64,000 nt of DNA from Austwickia sp. TVS 96-490-7B (GTDB lineage: Bacteria; Actinomycetota; Actinomycetes; Actinomycetales; Dermatophilaceae). Of this stretch, positions 35,562-44,672 are shown piece by piece (position 1 is the stretch's first letter; each line of letters begins with the position of its first letter). Made by a program: the position numbers and the translations under genes. Under the pieces are notes generated by a model, which was not told the origin of the DNA, did not search any database, and saw nothing but the letters and a program-made list of their open reading frames with translations. The stretch lies in NCBI RefSeq assembly GCF_019331795.1, contig NZ_JAHPZL010000003.1, positions 276,467 to 340,466 of the forward strand, given 5' to 3'.

Positions 35562-35622
35562 CACCCACAAGTATCGGCCGCTCCCCGCGCCCGACGACCG
35601 ATTCAGCCAGCGACGCGCCGCG

Positions 35623-36354
35623 TCATCCCCGTTTGTCCCGCCGGGCCCGTTCCGCAGCGACCTTCGCCAACAATGCCCGCCTCGCTTGCGCCGCAGGCAA
35701 ACTCACTTCTTCTTTGTATGTCGCCAAGTCATGCAAACCACGCTCCCGCAATGCCACTATGTGGCCCTGCACATCGTCCGGTGATTTGTTTTGACTCATC
35801 TTTGCCTTCCCCACCACCCGGTCAATGCGGACCTGCACTCCCACCACCGCGCGCATCATCCGGTCAATGAACTCCTGCGGCGCATCATCCATCGACCACC
35901 ATCGACGCTGGTCACCGACCCACTGCTGCTCATGCCGACGAGTCATTCGGCTCATCGTGGCCGCCAGCCACACCGGGTCATCCCACCAGATCACCTCGCC
36001 GTACACCTGCACCGTGACATAGTCCCAGGTCGGCACCATCCGACCGTGCTCCTGAGCAGCAGGCATATCCCCCGGCGAAACATAATGATCCCCCGCATGG
36101 ACCACCACCAATCCCGGAGCGGTCACCGGCGTGCGAAACTGCGGATTATTCCGAGCCATATGCGCCACCAATGATCCGGTCGGACCTACGTGCATCCCAG
36201 CAGGTCCATCCTCTCCTGCACCGATCAGCTCGAACGGCAGGTACGTCGCATCCAGGCCGTGCTCATGCACCGTGACAAAATCACCTGCCCCCATCCCGGC
36301 GAGGATCTGCAAACATTCCGGAACGTCCATCGAGAAATGAGCAGGGATATACAT
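35623..36354 (-). CDS. FMN-binding PaiB-family protein
   Basis: 243 residues beginning MYIPAHFSMD, the PaiB start. Further family blocks: GPTGSLVAHMARNNPQF, HYVSPGDMPA, VPTWDYVTVQVYGEV and GKAKMSQNKSPDD. These proteins have a split-barrel FMN-binding fold; in Bacillus PaiB represses sporulation and protease genes, though the biochemical role is unsettled. No neighbouring PaiA acetyltransferase is present. Confidence 0.87.
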   Translation of the reverse strand: MYIPAHFSMDVPECLQILAGMGAGDFVTVHEHGLDATYLPFELIGAGEDGPAGMHVGPTGSLVAHMARNNPQFRTPVTAPGLVVVHAGDHYVSPGDMPAAQEHGRMVPTWDYVTVQVYGEVIWWDDPVWLAATMSRMTRRHEQQWVGDQRRWWSMDDAPQEFIDRMMRAVVGVQVRIDRVVGKAKMSQNKSPDDVQGHIVALRERGLHDLATYKEEVSLPAAQARRALLAKVAAERARRDKRG

Positions 36355-36406
36355 GCCGCCCAGTATCTACTGGACACTGCCAACCCAGCAGGCCGGCATC
36401 GCCCAC

Positions 36407-37654
36407 CTAACGGCGTGCTACTCCCGCGCCAGAAGGTGAGGCGCCCTCCCGACCAGACGATGCCCGAGCCGAACGACCCGACACCGCCACCGGTTCCACA
36501 ACCGGCCGGGCACCCACGGTGACATCACGAGCCGCCACCGCACCCTGAGCCACCACAGCCGCCGCGCCTGCCGCCGCCGCACCACCCAACACGCTGGTCA
36601 CCGCCGCAAACTGCGCCCTCGTTGCCTCCACCAACACCGCCGCTCCCGTCTCCGTTGCCTCCTGCAAGCGCAACTGCCGTTGCGCCGGACTCAACCCGCC
36701 ATCCGGCTCAGACGCCCGAACCGCCCCCTGACGAGCCGCACCCAGATCAACCTGCCCCACACCCAACTCCTCAATCGTGGCTGACAGACTCTGCTCCGCC
36801 TCATCCACCGCGCCCCGCACCGCCGCCAACACATCAGCCGCCGAATCGATGCGAGCCACCGCCCGCCGCGCCTGCTCCGGCGACCCAATCGGGACCCGAT
36901 TGACCGTCCCCGACGCTGCCGACGGCCGGTCTGTTGCGGGCACAGCCACCGCCGACACCACCGACGCCGACGAACTCGGCGCGACCGCCGCTGCCCCCAC
37001 TGGCGCCGCTTCCGACGCACTACCCTGACCAGCCACGACTCCAGAAGCAAACACGCCCAACGGAGGCACCGCCAAAGAAGGGACCGCCGCACCACCCGGC
37101 CGAGGAATCACCCGCGCGGCCGCCGCATCAGCCATCCACATCCTCGCCGTGGCACCCAACATCTGCAGGGTGTGATGACGAGCCTGTTCAGCGATCCCTT
37201 CCAACTCCTGCGCCGACCTATCCACATACTTCTGCAACACCTCGGCCACCGCCGGAGCATCACCCCCCACCACTGCCTGCACCGCCACCGCCCGCATCCG
37301 GCGTAACACCTCCTGCGAACGGTCCAAGTCCTCCCGAGCAACCTGCACGTACCCCAAACCGTCCTGAATCGTCATGTGCCCCTGCCGGGCCCCCAACACC
37401 TGCGCGCGGATCCCCTCCGCTGCGCCCACCACCCACGAATCCTCCGCCGCACCCTGCGGCGACCTCCCCACGCCACCAACAGACCCCACCGGCGCCGCTG
37501 CTCCCACCCCAGCGACCCCCGACACCTGCGATGACGGGGCCGACGGAGCTGATGCCGTCATCCGCGCCACACTCACATGCATCGCTGCAATCTGCGCAGC
37601 CCAGGCCTGCACGTCAGGACGCCGTGACGCATCCTCATCGCCACCGATCCTCAT
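36407..37654 (-). CDS. Divergent flagellin-like protein
   Basis: 415 residues, starting MRIGGDED after GGGAGG. Residues about 79-165 line up with the flagellin N-terminal D1 helices: GIRAQVLGAR, then IQDGLGYVQVAREDL, then VLRRMRAVAVQAVVGGD and ELEGIA. Residues about 260-308 line up with the C-terminal D1 helix: AVARIDSAADVLAAVRGAV, LSATIEELGVGQVDLGAAR. A Pro/Ala/Val-rich stretch (about 170-258) replaces the surface domain. The conserved N-terminal LxxLSSGxxIN segment is missing and the last 50 residues are Ala-rich. No other flagellar gene is in the window. It may be a filament-like secreted protein instead of a working flagellin. Confidence 0.6.
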   Translation of the reverse strand: MRIGGDEDASRRPDVQAWAAQIAAMHVSVARMTASAPSAPSSQVSGVAGVGAAAPVGSVGGVGRSPQGAAEDSWVVGAAEGIRAQVLGARQGHMTIQDGLGYVQVAREDLDRSQEVLRRMRAVAVQAVVGGDAPAVAEVLQKYVDRSAQELEGIAEQARHHTLQMLGATARMWMADAAAARVIPRPGGAAVPSLAVPPLGVFASGVVAGQGSASEAAPVGAAAVAPSSSASVVSAVAVPATDRPSAASGTVNRVPIGSPEQARRAVARIDSAADVLAAVRGAVDEAEQSLSATIEELGVGQVDLGAARQGAVRASEPDGGLSPAQRQLRLQEATETGAAVLVEATRAQFAAVTSVLGGAAAAGAAAVVAQGAVAARDVTVGARPVVEPVAVSGRSARASSGREGASPSGAGVARR

Positions 37655-37853
37655 GATGTCCTCCCTCATGCCTGACCCTCGCGACACGGCACCCGGACCC
37701 GCGACCACACAGCCCCGATCACCCCCCATCGGTCGCCACCACCACGAACTGAGCCACCCGAAGCATCAGGACCGACGTCCGCCCCACGATCAACCCCACC
37801 CAGTGCAGCCAAACACCTCACACCAGCAGAAGCAGCGCGCCACAGTTGAACCC

Positions 37854-39233
37854 ATGACTGAACCCACCTTCCGCACCGTCATCGAACCCTTCCGCATTCA
37901 CTCCGTCGAACCACTCCACATGACCACCGCCGCCTACCGACGCCGCACCGCCGCTGAGGCGTCGTACAACCTGTTCTCCCTGCGCGCCGAAGACGTCCTC
38001 ATCGACCTCCTCACCGACTCCGGCACCGGCGCGATGAGCCGCGACCAATGGGCCGCGATCCAACACGGCGACGAAAGCTACGCCGGCAGCCCCTCCTACT
38101 ACCTCTTCCGCGACGCCGTCCAACACCTCTTCCCCTACACCCACGTCATCCCCACCCACCAAGGCCGCGCCGCCGAAAAAATCCTCTTCGGCGCCCTCGC
38201 CGGACCCGGACGCACCATCCCCAGCAACACCCACTTCGACACCACCCGCGCCAACATCGAATTCACCGGCGCCACCGCCGTCGACCTCGTCATCGACGAA
38301 GGCCACGACCCGGCCCTGGACCACCCGTTCAAAGGCAACATGAACCTGGAACGCCTCGACGCGCTCCTGACCGACCATGGCGCCGACGTGCCCTGCGTCA
38401 TGATGACCATCACCAACAACTCCGGCGGCGGCCAACCGGTCTCCCTCGAAAACTTGCGCGCCGTCTCCGAGATCGCCCACCGACATGGCAAACCGCTCTT
38501 CCTTGACGCCTGCCGCTTCGGCGAAAACGCCTGGTTCATCCGGATGCGCGAAGAAGGACACCGCGAGCGCGATGTCGTCGACATCATCCGGGACATGGCC
38601 GCCTGCGCCGACGGCATGACCATGTCCGCCAAAAAAGATCCGATGGGCAACATCGGCGGCTGGCTGGCCCTCAACGACGACGCCCTCGCTCAGGAATGCC
38701 GCAACCTGCTCATCCTCACTGAAGGGTTCCCCACCTACGGCGGCTTGGCCGGACGCGACCTCGAAGCCCTCGCCCAAGGCCTCAAAGAAACGGTTGATCA
38801 CGACTACCTCAACTATCGGATCACCTCCACTGCCTACCTCGGCGACGCCCTCGAACGCCTTGGCATCCCCTGCATCAAACCCACCGGAGGGCACGCCGTC
38901 TACATCGACGCCCGAGCCATGCTCCCCCACATTGAACCTCTGAAATTCCCTGGCCAAGCCCTCGCTGTGGCCCTCTACGAGGTCGGTGGGGTGCGCGCCT
39001 GCGAGATAGGTACCGCCATGTTTGGGCGTCAACCCGATGGCACCGAACAACCCGCCGCCATGGACCTGGTCCGCCTCGCCATCCCCCGGCGCACCTACAC
39101 CCAGAGCCACATGGACTACGTCATTGAAGTCTGTGAGCAGGTCAAAGCGATGGGGCCAGACCTGCCCGGCTACCGAATCATCGAAGAGCCCCCGGCACTA
39201 CGGCACTTCACCGCGAAATTCGCCCAGATCTGA
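37854..39233 (+). CDS. tnaA: Tryptophanase (tryptophan indole-lyase)
   Basis: A 459-residue beta-eliminating lyase, close to the usual length. Fold-type I marks: THQGRAAEKILF, ITNNSGGGQPVS, LDACRFGENAWFI and the PLP lysine in TMSAKKDPMGNIGG (about 261). Near the substrate carboxylate the sequence reads RACEIG, as in tryptophanase, where tyrosine phenol-lyase has an Arg (MERG). So L-tryptophan to indole, pyruvate and ammonia is the better call. No tnaC leader peptide or tnaB permease is seen. ATG at 37854; the frame is open upstream, but there it shadows the flagellin-like gene. Confidence 0.9.
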   Translation: MTEPTFRTVIEPFRIHSVEPLHMTTAAYRRRTAAEASYNLFSLRAEDVLIDLLTDSGTGAMSRDQWAAIQHGDESYAGSPSYYLFRDAVQHLFPYTHVIPTHQGRAAEKILFGALAGPGRTIPSNTHFDTTRANIEFTGATAVDLVIDEGHDPALDHPFKGNMNLERLDALLTDHGADVPCVMMTITNNSGGGQPVSLENLRAVSEIAHRHGKPLFLDACRFGENAWFIRMREEGHRERDVVDIIRDMAACADGMTMSAKKDPMGNIGGWLALNDDALAQECRNLLILTEGFPTYGGLAGRDLEALAQGLKETVDHDYLNYRITSTAYLGDALERLGIPCIKPTGGHAVYIDARAMLPHIEPLKFPGQALAVALYEVGGVRACEIGTAMFGRQPDGTEQPAAMDLVRLAIPRRTYTQSHMDYVIEVCEQVKAMGPDLPGYRIIEEPPALRHFTAKFAQI

Positions 39234-39322
39234 GGGTGCTCCGACCCGCAGCTCACCGGGTGCGGTGCCCTGCGGGTCGGACCCCCACCACGTTAAAACG
39301 TCACTGGTGAGGATGTCGCTGT

Positions 39323-39444
39323 GTCCCGTCGGACGTACAGTGCCCGTCCTGACGGACCCACCATCTCTGCGCTACACGCCGATGAACTGCGAAGATGCGG
39401 AATTCGAGGCGGAGCTGACCGTGGCACTGTACGTCCGACGGGAC
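39323..39444. mobile_element. 122-bp MITE-like element, left copy
   Basis: Perfect 22-bp inverted ends at 39323-39344 and 39423-39444 (outer GTCCCGTCGG..., inner ...ACAGTGCC) enclose 78 bp. A second element of exactly the same length lies at 41626-41747. Together they bracket the three-gene HTH/ABC cassette. No transposase is encoded, so it would depend on one supplied in trans. Confidence 0.75.
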
Positions 39445-39509
39445 GCCCCGACCGTCAGCACCACCAGAGCGCACACCTCACCGGATGCAGCCTCACGGCT
39501 CCACAGCTC

Positions 39510-39746
39510 TCAACCTGCGTTGCCGCTGCCCAGCAACGGGAAGGGCTCCGTGGCAAACACCACCTCCACCGGCACCTCGAAGAACGCTGCGATCCGCAAC
39601 GCCAGATAGAGACTCGGCGCGTATTCCCCGCGTTCGAGGTATCCCACGGTCTGGTAGTGCACTCCCAGCGCCTCAGCTAATGCCCGACGGGACACTCCGC
39701 GTTCGGCGCGCAGCATGGCAATACGGTTGTGCACCTGCTCGGACAT
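39510..39746 (-). CDS. Short XRE-family HTH regulator
   Basis: 78 residues: RIAMLRAERGVSRRALAEALGVHYQTVGYLERGEYAPSLYLALRIA is a complete helix-turn-helix of the small Cro/XRE type, with the usual FEVPVEVVF segment after it. The start ATG lies 6 bases beyond the permease stop, so it is the last gene of the cassette and may act as its own repressor. Such short XRE proteins often accompany ABC-2 exporters in mobile cassettes. Confidence 0.85.
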   Translation of the reverse strand: MSEQVHNRIAMLRAERGVSRRALAEALGVHYQTVGYLERGEYAPSLYLALRIAAFFEVPVEVVFATEPFPLLGSGNAG

Positions 39747-39751
39747 GACGT

Positions 39752-40600
39752 TCAGTATCCCCTGGCCAGAAAGCGATCCCGAGTCGCGGCAAGCACCGAC
39801 GCCGACTGGCGCCGAGATAGGTGACGCAGCGCCCGCGGCGCCAGCGCCAACCCCACGATCGCCCACAGCGCCAAGACCACGAAGGTCAGCTCCAACCGCC
39901 AGCTCTGGGTGACTTCCACAGCGACGATGTCAGCAGGCAGAAGTGTCGTCCGAAGTCCGAGACCCACCCAATAGAAAGGGAGTCCTTGCAGAGGGATCTG
40001 CGCCCACAGCGCCAAGAGACTCAACGGGAAGAACAACCCACTCAGCGCAGCAAGGACATAAATCACCATGGAGAGCATCATCGAACGTAGGGTGCGGCGG
40101 CACCAGGCGCCGATGACTACCGAGACCGGAAAAGTCGCCAACATCCCCAACCCGGTGACCGCGATCATCGTCACCCAGGCCAGAGGGTTCCCTGGCAACA
40201 AGTCGGGCCACGCCAAGGCCATCACCGCCACATAGCAGACCAGTGGCAGCAGGCTGAGTGCTGCGACAACACAGATTTCCCCCCACAGGTGGGCTGCTAA
40301 AGCTCCAGGGATCGATTTGGCCCGCAGCAAGCTGCCGTCCTCTTCAGCTGACGCAAGTTGAACGATCATCGAGTTCATTCCGGTGACCGTGGTGCACACG
40401 GTGATGAGGCCGGGCAGCAGGTAGGCGGCAAGATCGATGGTGGATGACTTCACCGGGGTCCCGGACAGCGTCCACACGGTTATCACCATGACGAAAGGCA
40501 TGACTGCCCAAGCGAGGAGACGCCATCCAGTCAAGTGGCCGCGGAGTTCTATCCTGGCGTGCCGCCAGGTAGCAGCGGCAATAGTGGACGGCGAGGTCAT
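39752..40600 (-). CDS. ABC-2 type transporter permease
   Basis: 282 residues with six hydrophobic segments, of the DrrB/ABC-2 permease class. GTPVKSSTIDLAAYLLPGLITV and EEDGSLLRAKSIPG are typical early blocks of the family. GGAGAT precedes the ATG, which overlaps the natural stop of the ATPase frame (ATGA). The exported compound is unknown; drugs, lipids or a bacteriocin are all possible for this class. Its partner ATPase carries an amber codon. Confidence 0.85.
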   Translation of the reverse strand: MTSPSTIAAATWRHARIELRGHLTGWRLLAWAVMPFVMVITVWTLSGTPVKSSTIDLAAYLLPGLITVCTTVTGMNSMIVQLASAEEDGSLLRAKSIPGALAAHLWGEICVVAALSLLPLVCYVAVMALAWPDLLPGNPLAWVTMIAVTGLGMLATFPVSVVIGAWCRRTLRSMMLSMVIYVLAALSGLFFPLSLLALWAQIPLQGLPFYWVGLGLRTTLLPADIVAVEVTQSWRLELTFVVLALWAIVGLALAPRALRHLSRRQSASVLAATRDRFLARGY

Positions 40601-41547
40601 CGGATCTCCTTGTCGAGTTGAGCCTGGCAGGGAGCAGCGATGAGATCAGAACCTCCGACTGGGACGCGATCCCGCACCCCCGCCACCAGGTCGAGATACA
40701 CCTCTTCGAGGGTGGCGCGACGAATCTCCAGGTCGGAGATCGACGGCCTGCCCTCGGCGAGCAGGTCACGGAGATAGGCGACGGGATCCTCTGTGGTGTG
40801 GATGTGTCGGGTTCCTGCTTCTGACCAGATGATCTCGGCGCGACGAGAAACCTAGCGACGAAGCTGGTCCGGAGATTCATCGGCGACGAAACGGCCGCCG
40901 GTGAGAATGAGAAGACGGTCAGCGATCTTCTCCGCTTCTCCCAGGTCATGGGTGGCCATGAGCACGGTCACCTCGTCGTCGGCAAGTTCGACGATGAGAT
41001 CATGCAATTCGCTGCGGGCTTGAGGGTCGAGGCCATTGGTGGGTTCGGCGAGGAATAGCAGATCTGGGCGGCCGATCAGCCCAATCGCCAGGTCGAGACG
41101 GCGACGCTCACCACCAGAGAGCGAGGAGATCTTCTGACTAACTTTGTCCCGCAACCCAACTCGTGCGAGTAAGTCGTCGATGGGCCAGGGCCGGGGCCTG
41201 TCAGGAGATCCGTACGGACGGTAAAACTCGCCAGCATGGCTGATCAACTCCCCCACCCGCCACAGCGAGTGGTCTCGCCACGACTGTAGGACAACACCGA
41301 CGCGGGAGCGCCAGTCTTCACCCGCGGTCAACGGGGTGGCGCCGAGGACCGTCACCTGTCCTGACGTGGGACGGCGAAAACCTTCCAGGATCTCTAAGAA
41401 CGTCGTCTTACCAGCACCATTGGGTCCCAGGAGGGCGACGATCTCACCGCGCTGGACGGTCAGGTCCACACCACGTAGGACCTGGTGTTCGTCGAAGCTC
41501 ATAGTGATGTCCCGGGCTTTGATAACCGGCACACTATCCACACTCAT
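40597..41547 (-). pseudogene. ABC transporter ATPase interrupted by an in-frame amber codon
   Basis: A DrrA-type ATPase, 316 codons if read through. Walker A (LLGPNGAGKTTFLE), signature (LSGGERRRLDLAIG), Walker B (DLLFLAEPTNGLD; the usual Asp before Glu is Ala) and the H-loop (MATHDLGEAE) are all intact. After DQLRR comes TAG at 40852-40854; the same frame then continues for 84 codons with a normal family C-terminus (SISDLEIRRATLEEVYLDLV) and ends at a TGA overlapping the permease start. A single CAG-to-TAG change explains it. The product truncated at TAG keeps the whole nucleotide-binding domain and may work. The start has no ribosome site but a TACATT box about 10 bases upstream, suggesting a leaderless mRNA. 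Confidence 0.85.
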
Positions 41548-41625
41548 ACTGAAAAATGTAGCAGATCTACTATCAAAGGTAGTGCAGGCATGACATTTCG
41601 CGGTGGCGGCGTCAGCGGACCACTG

Positions 41626-41747
41626 GTCCCTCCGGACGTACAGTGCCCACCCCGATAGCTTCCTCACTCCTGCATTCCAGGCCTGTGACCAGTGAAAACG
41701 CTAAAATTGAAGCTGGGTAAAAAATGGCACTGTAAGTCCGACGGGAC
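41626..41747. mobile_element. 122-bp MITE-like element, right copy
   Basis: Ends at 41626-41647 and 41726-41747 match those of the copy at 39323 with two and one differences. The offset between ends is again exactly 100 bp. The 78-bp interiors agree at a little over half of positions by eye, with most differences C/T or A/G. It sits about 80 bp upstream of the ATPase start. Confidence 0.75.
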
Positions 41748-41801
41748 ACCCCGACGGTGATCCCCTGCCTGACGCCCCGTCAGACCGCAGCCACCGACCG
41801 G

Positions 41802-42641
41802 TCAGGCGCCAAACACCCGCGGATCCGGCCCGGTCCGTCCATCCCGGTCCAATCCATCTAGCAAAGCCAGCTGTCGATCGTCCAAGGTCACGTCAATCGC
41901 GGCGAAGTTCTCAGCGATCCGTGACAGAGTTGCCGACTTCGGAATGACGACCGTGCCATGGGCGAGATGCCAGGCCAGGACCACCTGCGCCGGAGTTGCC
42001 CCCACTTCCTGAGCGATCTGCACCACCACGGGGTCAGCAAACAACGCGCCACCTCGCGCCAAGGGACTCCACGCCTCCACCACGACACCGTGTCGCTCAG
42101 CGGCAGCTCGCAATGGCATTTGGGCCAGGTAGGGATGCAGTTCCACCTGATTGACCGCCGGGGCCATCCCGGTCTCCTCGACCAGACGGTCCAGGTGTTC
42201 GGGTTCGAAGTTGCTGACCCCAGCGGCCCGGATGACACCTTCGTCGCGCAAGTGCAACAGTGCCTTCCACGTGTCGACGTACTGGTCTTGCCCAGGGCAG
42301 GGCCAGTGAATGAGGTAGAGGTCGACGTAGTCGAGACCGAGACGGTTCCGGGACTCCTCGAAAGCGCGCAAAGTTTGCTCGTAGCCGTGAGCGTCGTTCC
42401 AGAGTTTTGTGGTCACGAAGATCTCTTCACGGGGGATGTCGCTGTCTCGCACTGCTCTTCCCACACCGTCCTCATTGCCATAGAAGCTGGCGGTGTCGAT
42501 ACTGCGGTAGCCGACTCGCAACGCCTCACCTACACACTCGACGGCCTGGTCCGGGGTGAGCTTGTACACGCCGTACCCCAGCTGAGGGATGTGACTGGCG
42601 GAGGAAGCGGAGGTCAACGGGATCATGGGGGTCTGCGTCAT
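41802..42641 (-). CDS. Aldo/keto reductase (2,5-diketo-gluconate reductase type)
   Basis: 279 residues, (beta/alpha)8 NADPH-dependent reductase. The catalytic tetrad is visible: Asp in SIDTASFYGNE, Tyr in the same block, Lys in FVTTKLW and His in YLIHWP. The cofactor-binding end reads VVIPKSATLSRIAENF. Members reduce 2,5-diketo-D-gluconate, methylglyoxal and other carbonyls; specificity cannot be told. Single gene. Confidence 0.88.
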   Translation of the reverse strand: MTQTPMIPLTSASSASHIPQLGYGVYKLTPDQAVECVGEALRVGYRSIDTASFYGNEDGVGRAVRDSDIPREEIFVTTKLWNDAHGYEQTLRAFEESRNRLGLDYVDLYLIHWPCPGQDQYVDTWKALLHLRDEGVIRAAGVSNFEPEHLDRLVEETGMAPAVNQVELHPYLAQMPLRAAAERHGVVVEAWSPLARGGALFADPVVVQIAQEVGATPAQVVLAWHLAHGTVVIPKSATLSRIAENFAAIDVTLDDRQLALLDGLDRDGRTGPDPRVFGA

Positions 42642-42776
42642 GGCCCGACCCTAGTGCGGACACCACCCACCTAGCCGGACCGGCGGGGGACTTCCACGAC
42701 CGAACATCGGTTCACCGCCGAATCGGCTGGTCGGCAAACGGCCCTGAACACACTCCTGGCCGTTAGGCTCCGGGCC

Positions 42777-44576
42777 ATGGCCATCTCCTCTGTGCTGATC
42801 GCGAACCGCGGCGAGATCGCTGTGCGTATCGCCCGTGCCTGTGCCGACCACGGGATCGCCTCGGTCGCCGTCTATGCCGACCCGGATCGGGACGCCTTGC
42901 ATGTCAAGGTGGCTGATCAGGCGTATGCGTTGGGAGGGTCGACTCCAGCGGAGAGCTACCTGGTGCAGGAGAAGCTATTGGACGTAGCTCGCCGCAGTGG
43001 CGCCGACGCAGTGCATCCGGGGTATGGCTTCCTCGCGGAGAACGCGTCGTTTGCCCAGGCCGTTATCGATGCCGGGTTGACGTGGATCGGACCGTCACCA
43101 GCGGCGATTGACGCCTTGGGCGACAAGGTGAAGGCTCGTCACATTGCGATGCGTGCTGGTGCACCGCTGGTGCCGGGCACGAAGGACCCTGTTGCTGACG
43201 CGCAGGAGATCGTCCGGTTCGCAGAGGAGTTTGGGCTGCCGGTGGCGATCAAAGCGGCGTACGGCGGTGGTGGGCGCGGCTTGAAGGTGGCTCGCACCGT
43301 AGAGGAAATCCCAGAGCTGTTTGAATCGGCGACGCGAGAAGCGGTGACGGCTTTCGGTCGAGGCGAGTGTTTTGTGGAACGGTTCTTGGACAAACCACGT
43401 CACGTTGAGACGCAATGTTTGGCTGACATGCACGGCCATGTCGTGGTGGTTTCGACCCGGGATTGTTCGTTGCAGCGGCGTCATCAGAAACTGGTGGAGG
43501 AGGCGCCTGCACCGTTCCTGACGGCGGAGCAAAACGCGGAGCTGGTGCGGGCATCGACAGCAATCTTGCGGGAAGCGGGATACGTCGGGGCAGGGACCTG
43601 CGAATACCTAGTGGGCCAAGACGGGCTGATCAGTTTCTTGGAGGTCAATACGCGCCTGCAGGTGGAACACCCGGTGACGGAAGAGGTGACCGGCATCGAT
43701 CTAGTGCGGGAACAATTCCGGATCGCTGATGGGGAGGCGCTGGGGTACGCCGAATCGGATTTGGCGCTGGCGATCTCACGACGGCATGCGTTTGAGTTCC
43801 GAATCAATGGCGAGGATCCGGGGCGTAATTTCTTGCCGGCGCCAGGGACGGTGTCCACGTTCCGACCACCGTCGGGTCCTGGGGTGCGGTTGGATTCCGG
43901 GGTGGAGCAGGGCGATGTGGTGTCTGGGCAGTTTGATTCAATGTTGGCAAAGCTGATTGTGACGGGCGAGTCCCGACAGCAGGCGTTGCAGCGAGCCCGG
44001 CGGGCGTTGGCGGAATTCGAGGTGGACGGGATGCCGACGGCATTGTCTTTCCATCGGGTGGTGGTGGATGATCCGGCGTTCGCGCCAACGGATCCGGAGC
44101 AGCCGTTCTCGGTGTACACGACCTGGATGGAAAGTGAGTTCGACAACCAGATCGAGCCGTACGCCGGGGGCGCTGGAGCTGGCGATCCAGAACCGGAAAG
44201 ACAACGCGTGGTGGTGGAAGTCGGGGGTAAACGCGTCGAGGTGAGCTTGCCCGCTGAGATGGCGGTCGGCACGGCCGGAGCGAGCACCGGGACAACCGCG
44301 AAACGGAAAGCTCCACGCCGGTCGTCGTCCGGTGGCCGGGCCGGAACGAAGGTCAGTGGCGACAGCCTGACAGCCCCGATGCAGGGCACCATCGTGAAGA
44401 TCGCCGTCGCTGAAGGCGACCAGGTCGCTGAGGGCGACCTGGTACTGGTGTTGGAAGCAATGAAGATGGAACAACCGTTGACGGCGCACAAGGCGGGCGT
44501 AGTGAGCGGGCTGTCCGCGTCAGCTGGGGAAACCGTCACCAGTGGAGCGGTGTTGTGCGAGATCAAGGACGCCTAG
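42777..44576 (+). CDS. accA3: Acetyl-/propionyl-CoA carboxylase alpha chain (biotin carboxylase + BCCP)
   Basis: 599 residues. The biotin carboxylase domain covers about 1-450 ([32 protein letters not shown] as ATP-grasp loop, [34 protein letters not shown]). A variable linker follows, then the biotin carrier domain with the modified Lys in [11 protein letters not shown] (near 560). This is the shared alpha chain that supplies carboxybiotin for malonyl-CoA and methylmalonyl-CoA formation. Beta chains are not in the window. Confidence 0.93.
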   Translation: MAISSVLIANRGEIAVRIARACADHGIASVAVYADPDRDALHVKVADQAYALGGSTPAESYLVQEKLLDVARRSGADAVHPGYGFLAENASFAQAVIDAGLTWIGPSPAAIDALGDKVKARHIAMRAGAPLVPGTKDPVADAQEIVRFAEEFGLPVAIKAAYGGGGRGLKVARTVEEIPELFESATREAVTAFGRGECFVERFLDKPRHVETQCLADMHGHVVVVSTRDCSLQRRHQKLVEEAPAPFLTAEQNAELVRASTAILREAGYVGAGTCEYLVGQDGLISFLEVNTRLQVEHPVTEEVTGIDLVREQFRIADGEALGYAESDLALAISRRHAFEFRINGEDPGRNFLPAPGTVSTFRPPSGPGVRLDSGVEQGDVVSGQFDSMLAKLIVTGESRQQALQRARRALAEFEVDGMPTALSFHRVVVDDPAFAPTDPEQPFSVYTTWMESEFDNQIEPYAGGAGAGDPEPERQRVVVEVGGKRVEVSLPAEMAVGTAGASTGTTAKRKAPRRSSSGGRAGTKVSGDSLTAPMQGTIVKIAVAEGDQVAEGDLVLVLEAMKMEQPLTAHKAGVVSGLSASAGETVTSGAVLCEIKDA

Positions 44577-44672
44577 GGTTCAGCGCCTCACCGGGCCCCG
44601 GCGTGAAGAATCTGCCGACCTGCTCGGCGGACTATCCGCCTGGATCAACTCCACGGAGCGGCCCACAATGAG

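Noticed and set aside
37657-37853. tnaC-like leader peptide
   Set aside because: No short frame with the Trp...Pro pattern lies upstream of the tryptophanase start.
37818-39110. 430-codon minus-strand frame opposite tnaA
   Set aside because: Gly/Val/Glu-rich antisense shadow of a clearly recognised enzyme.
43484-44566. 360-codon minus-strand frame opposite accA3
   Set aside because: Antisense shadow of the biotin carboxylase gene with no motifs of its own.
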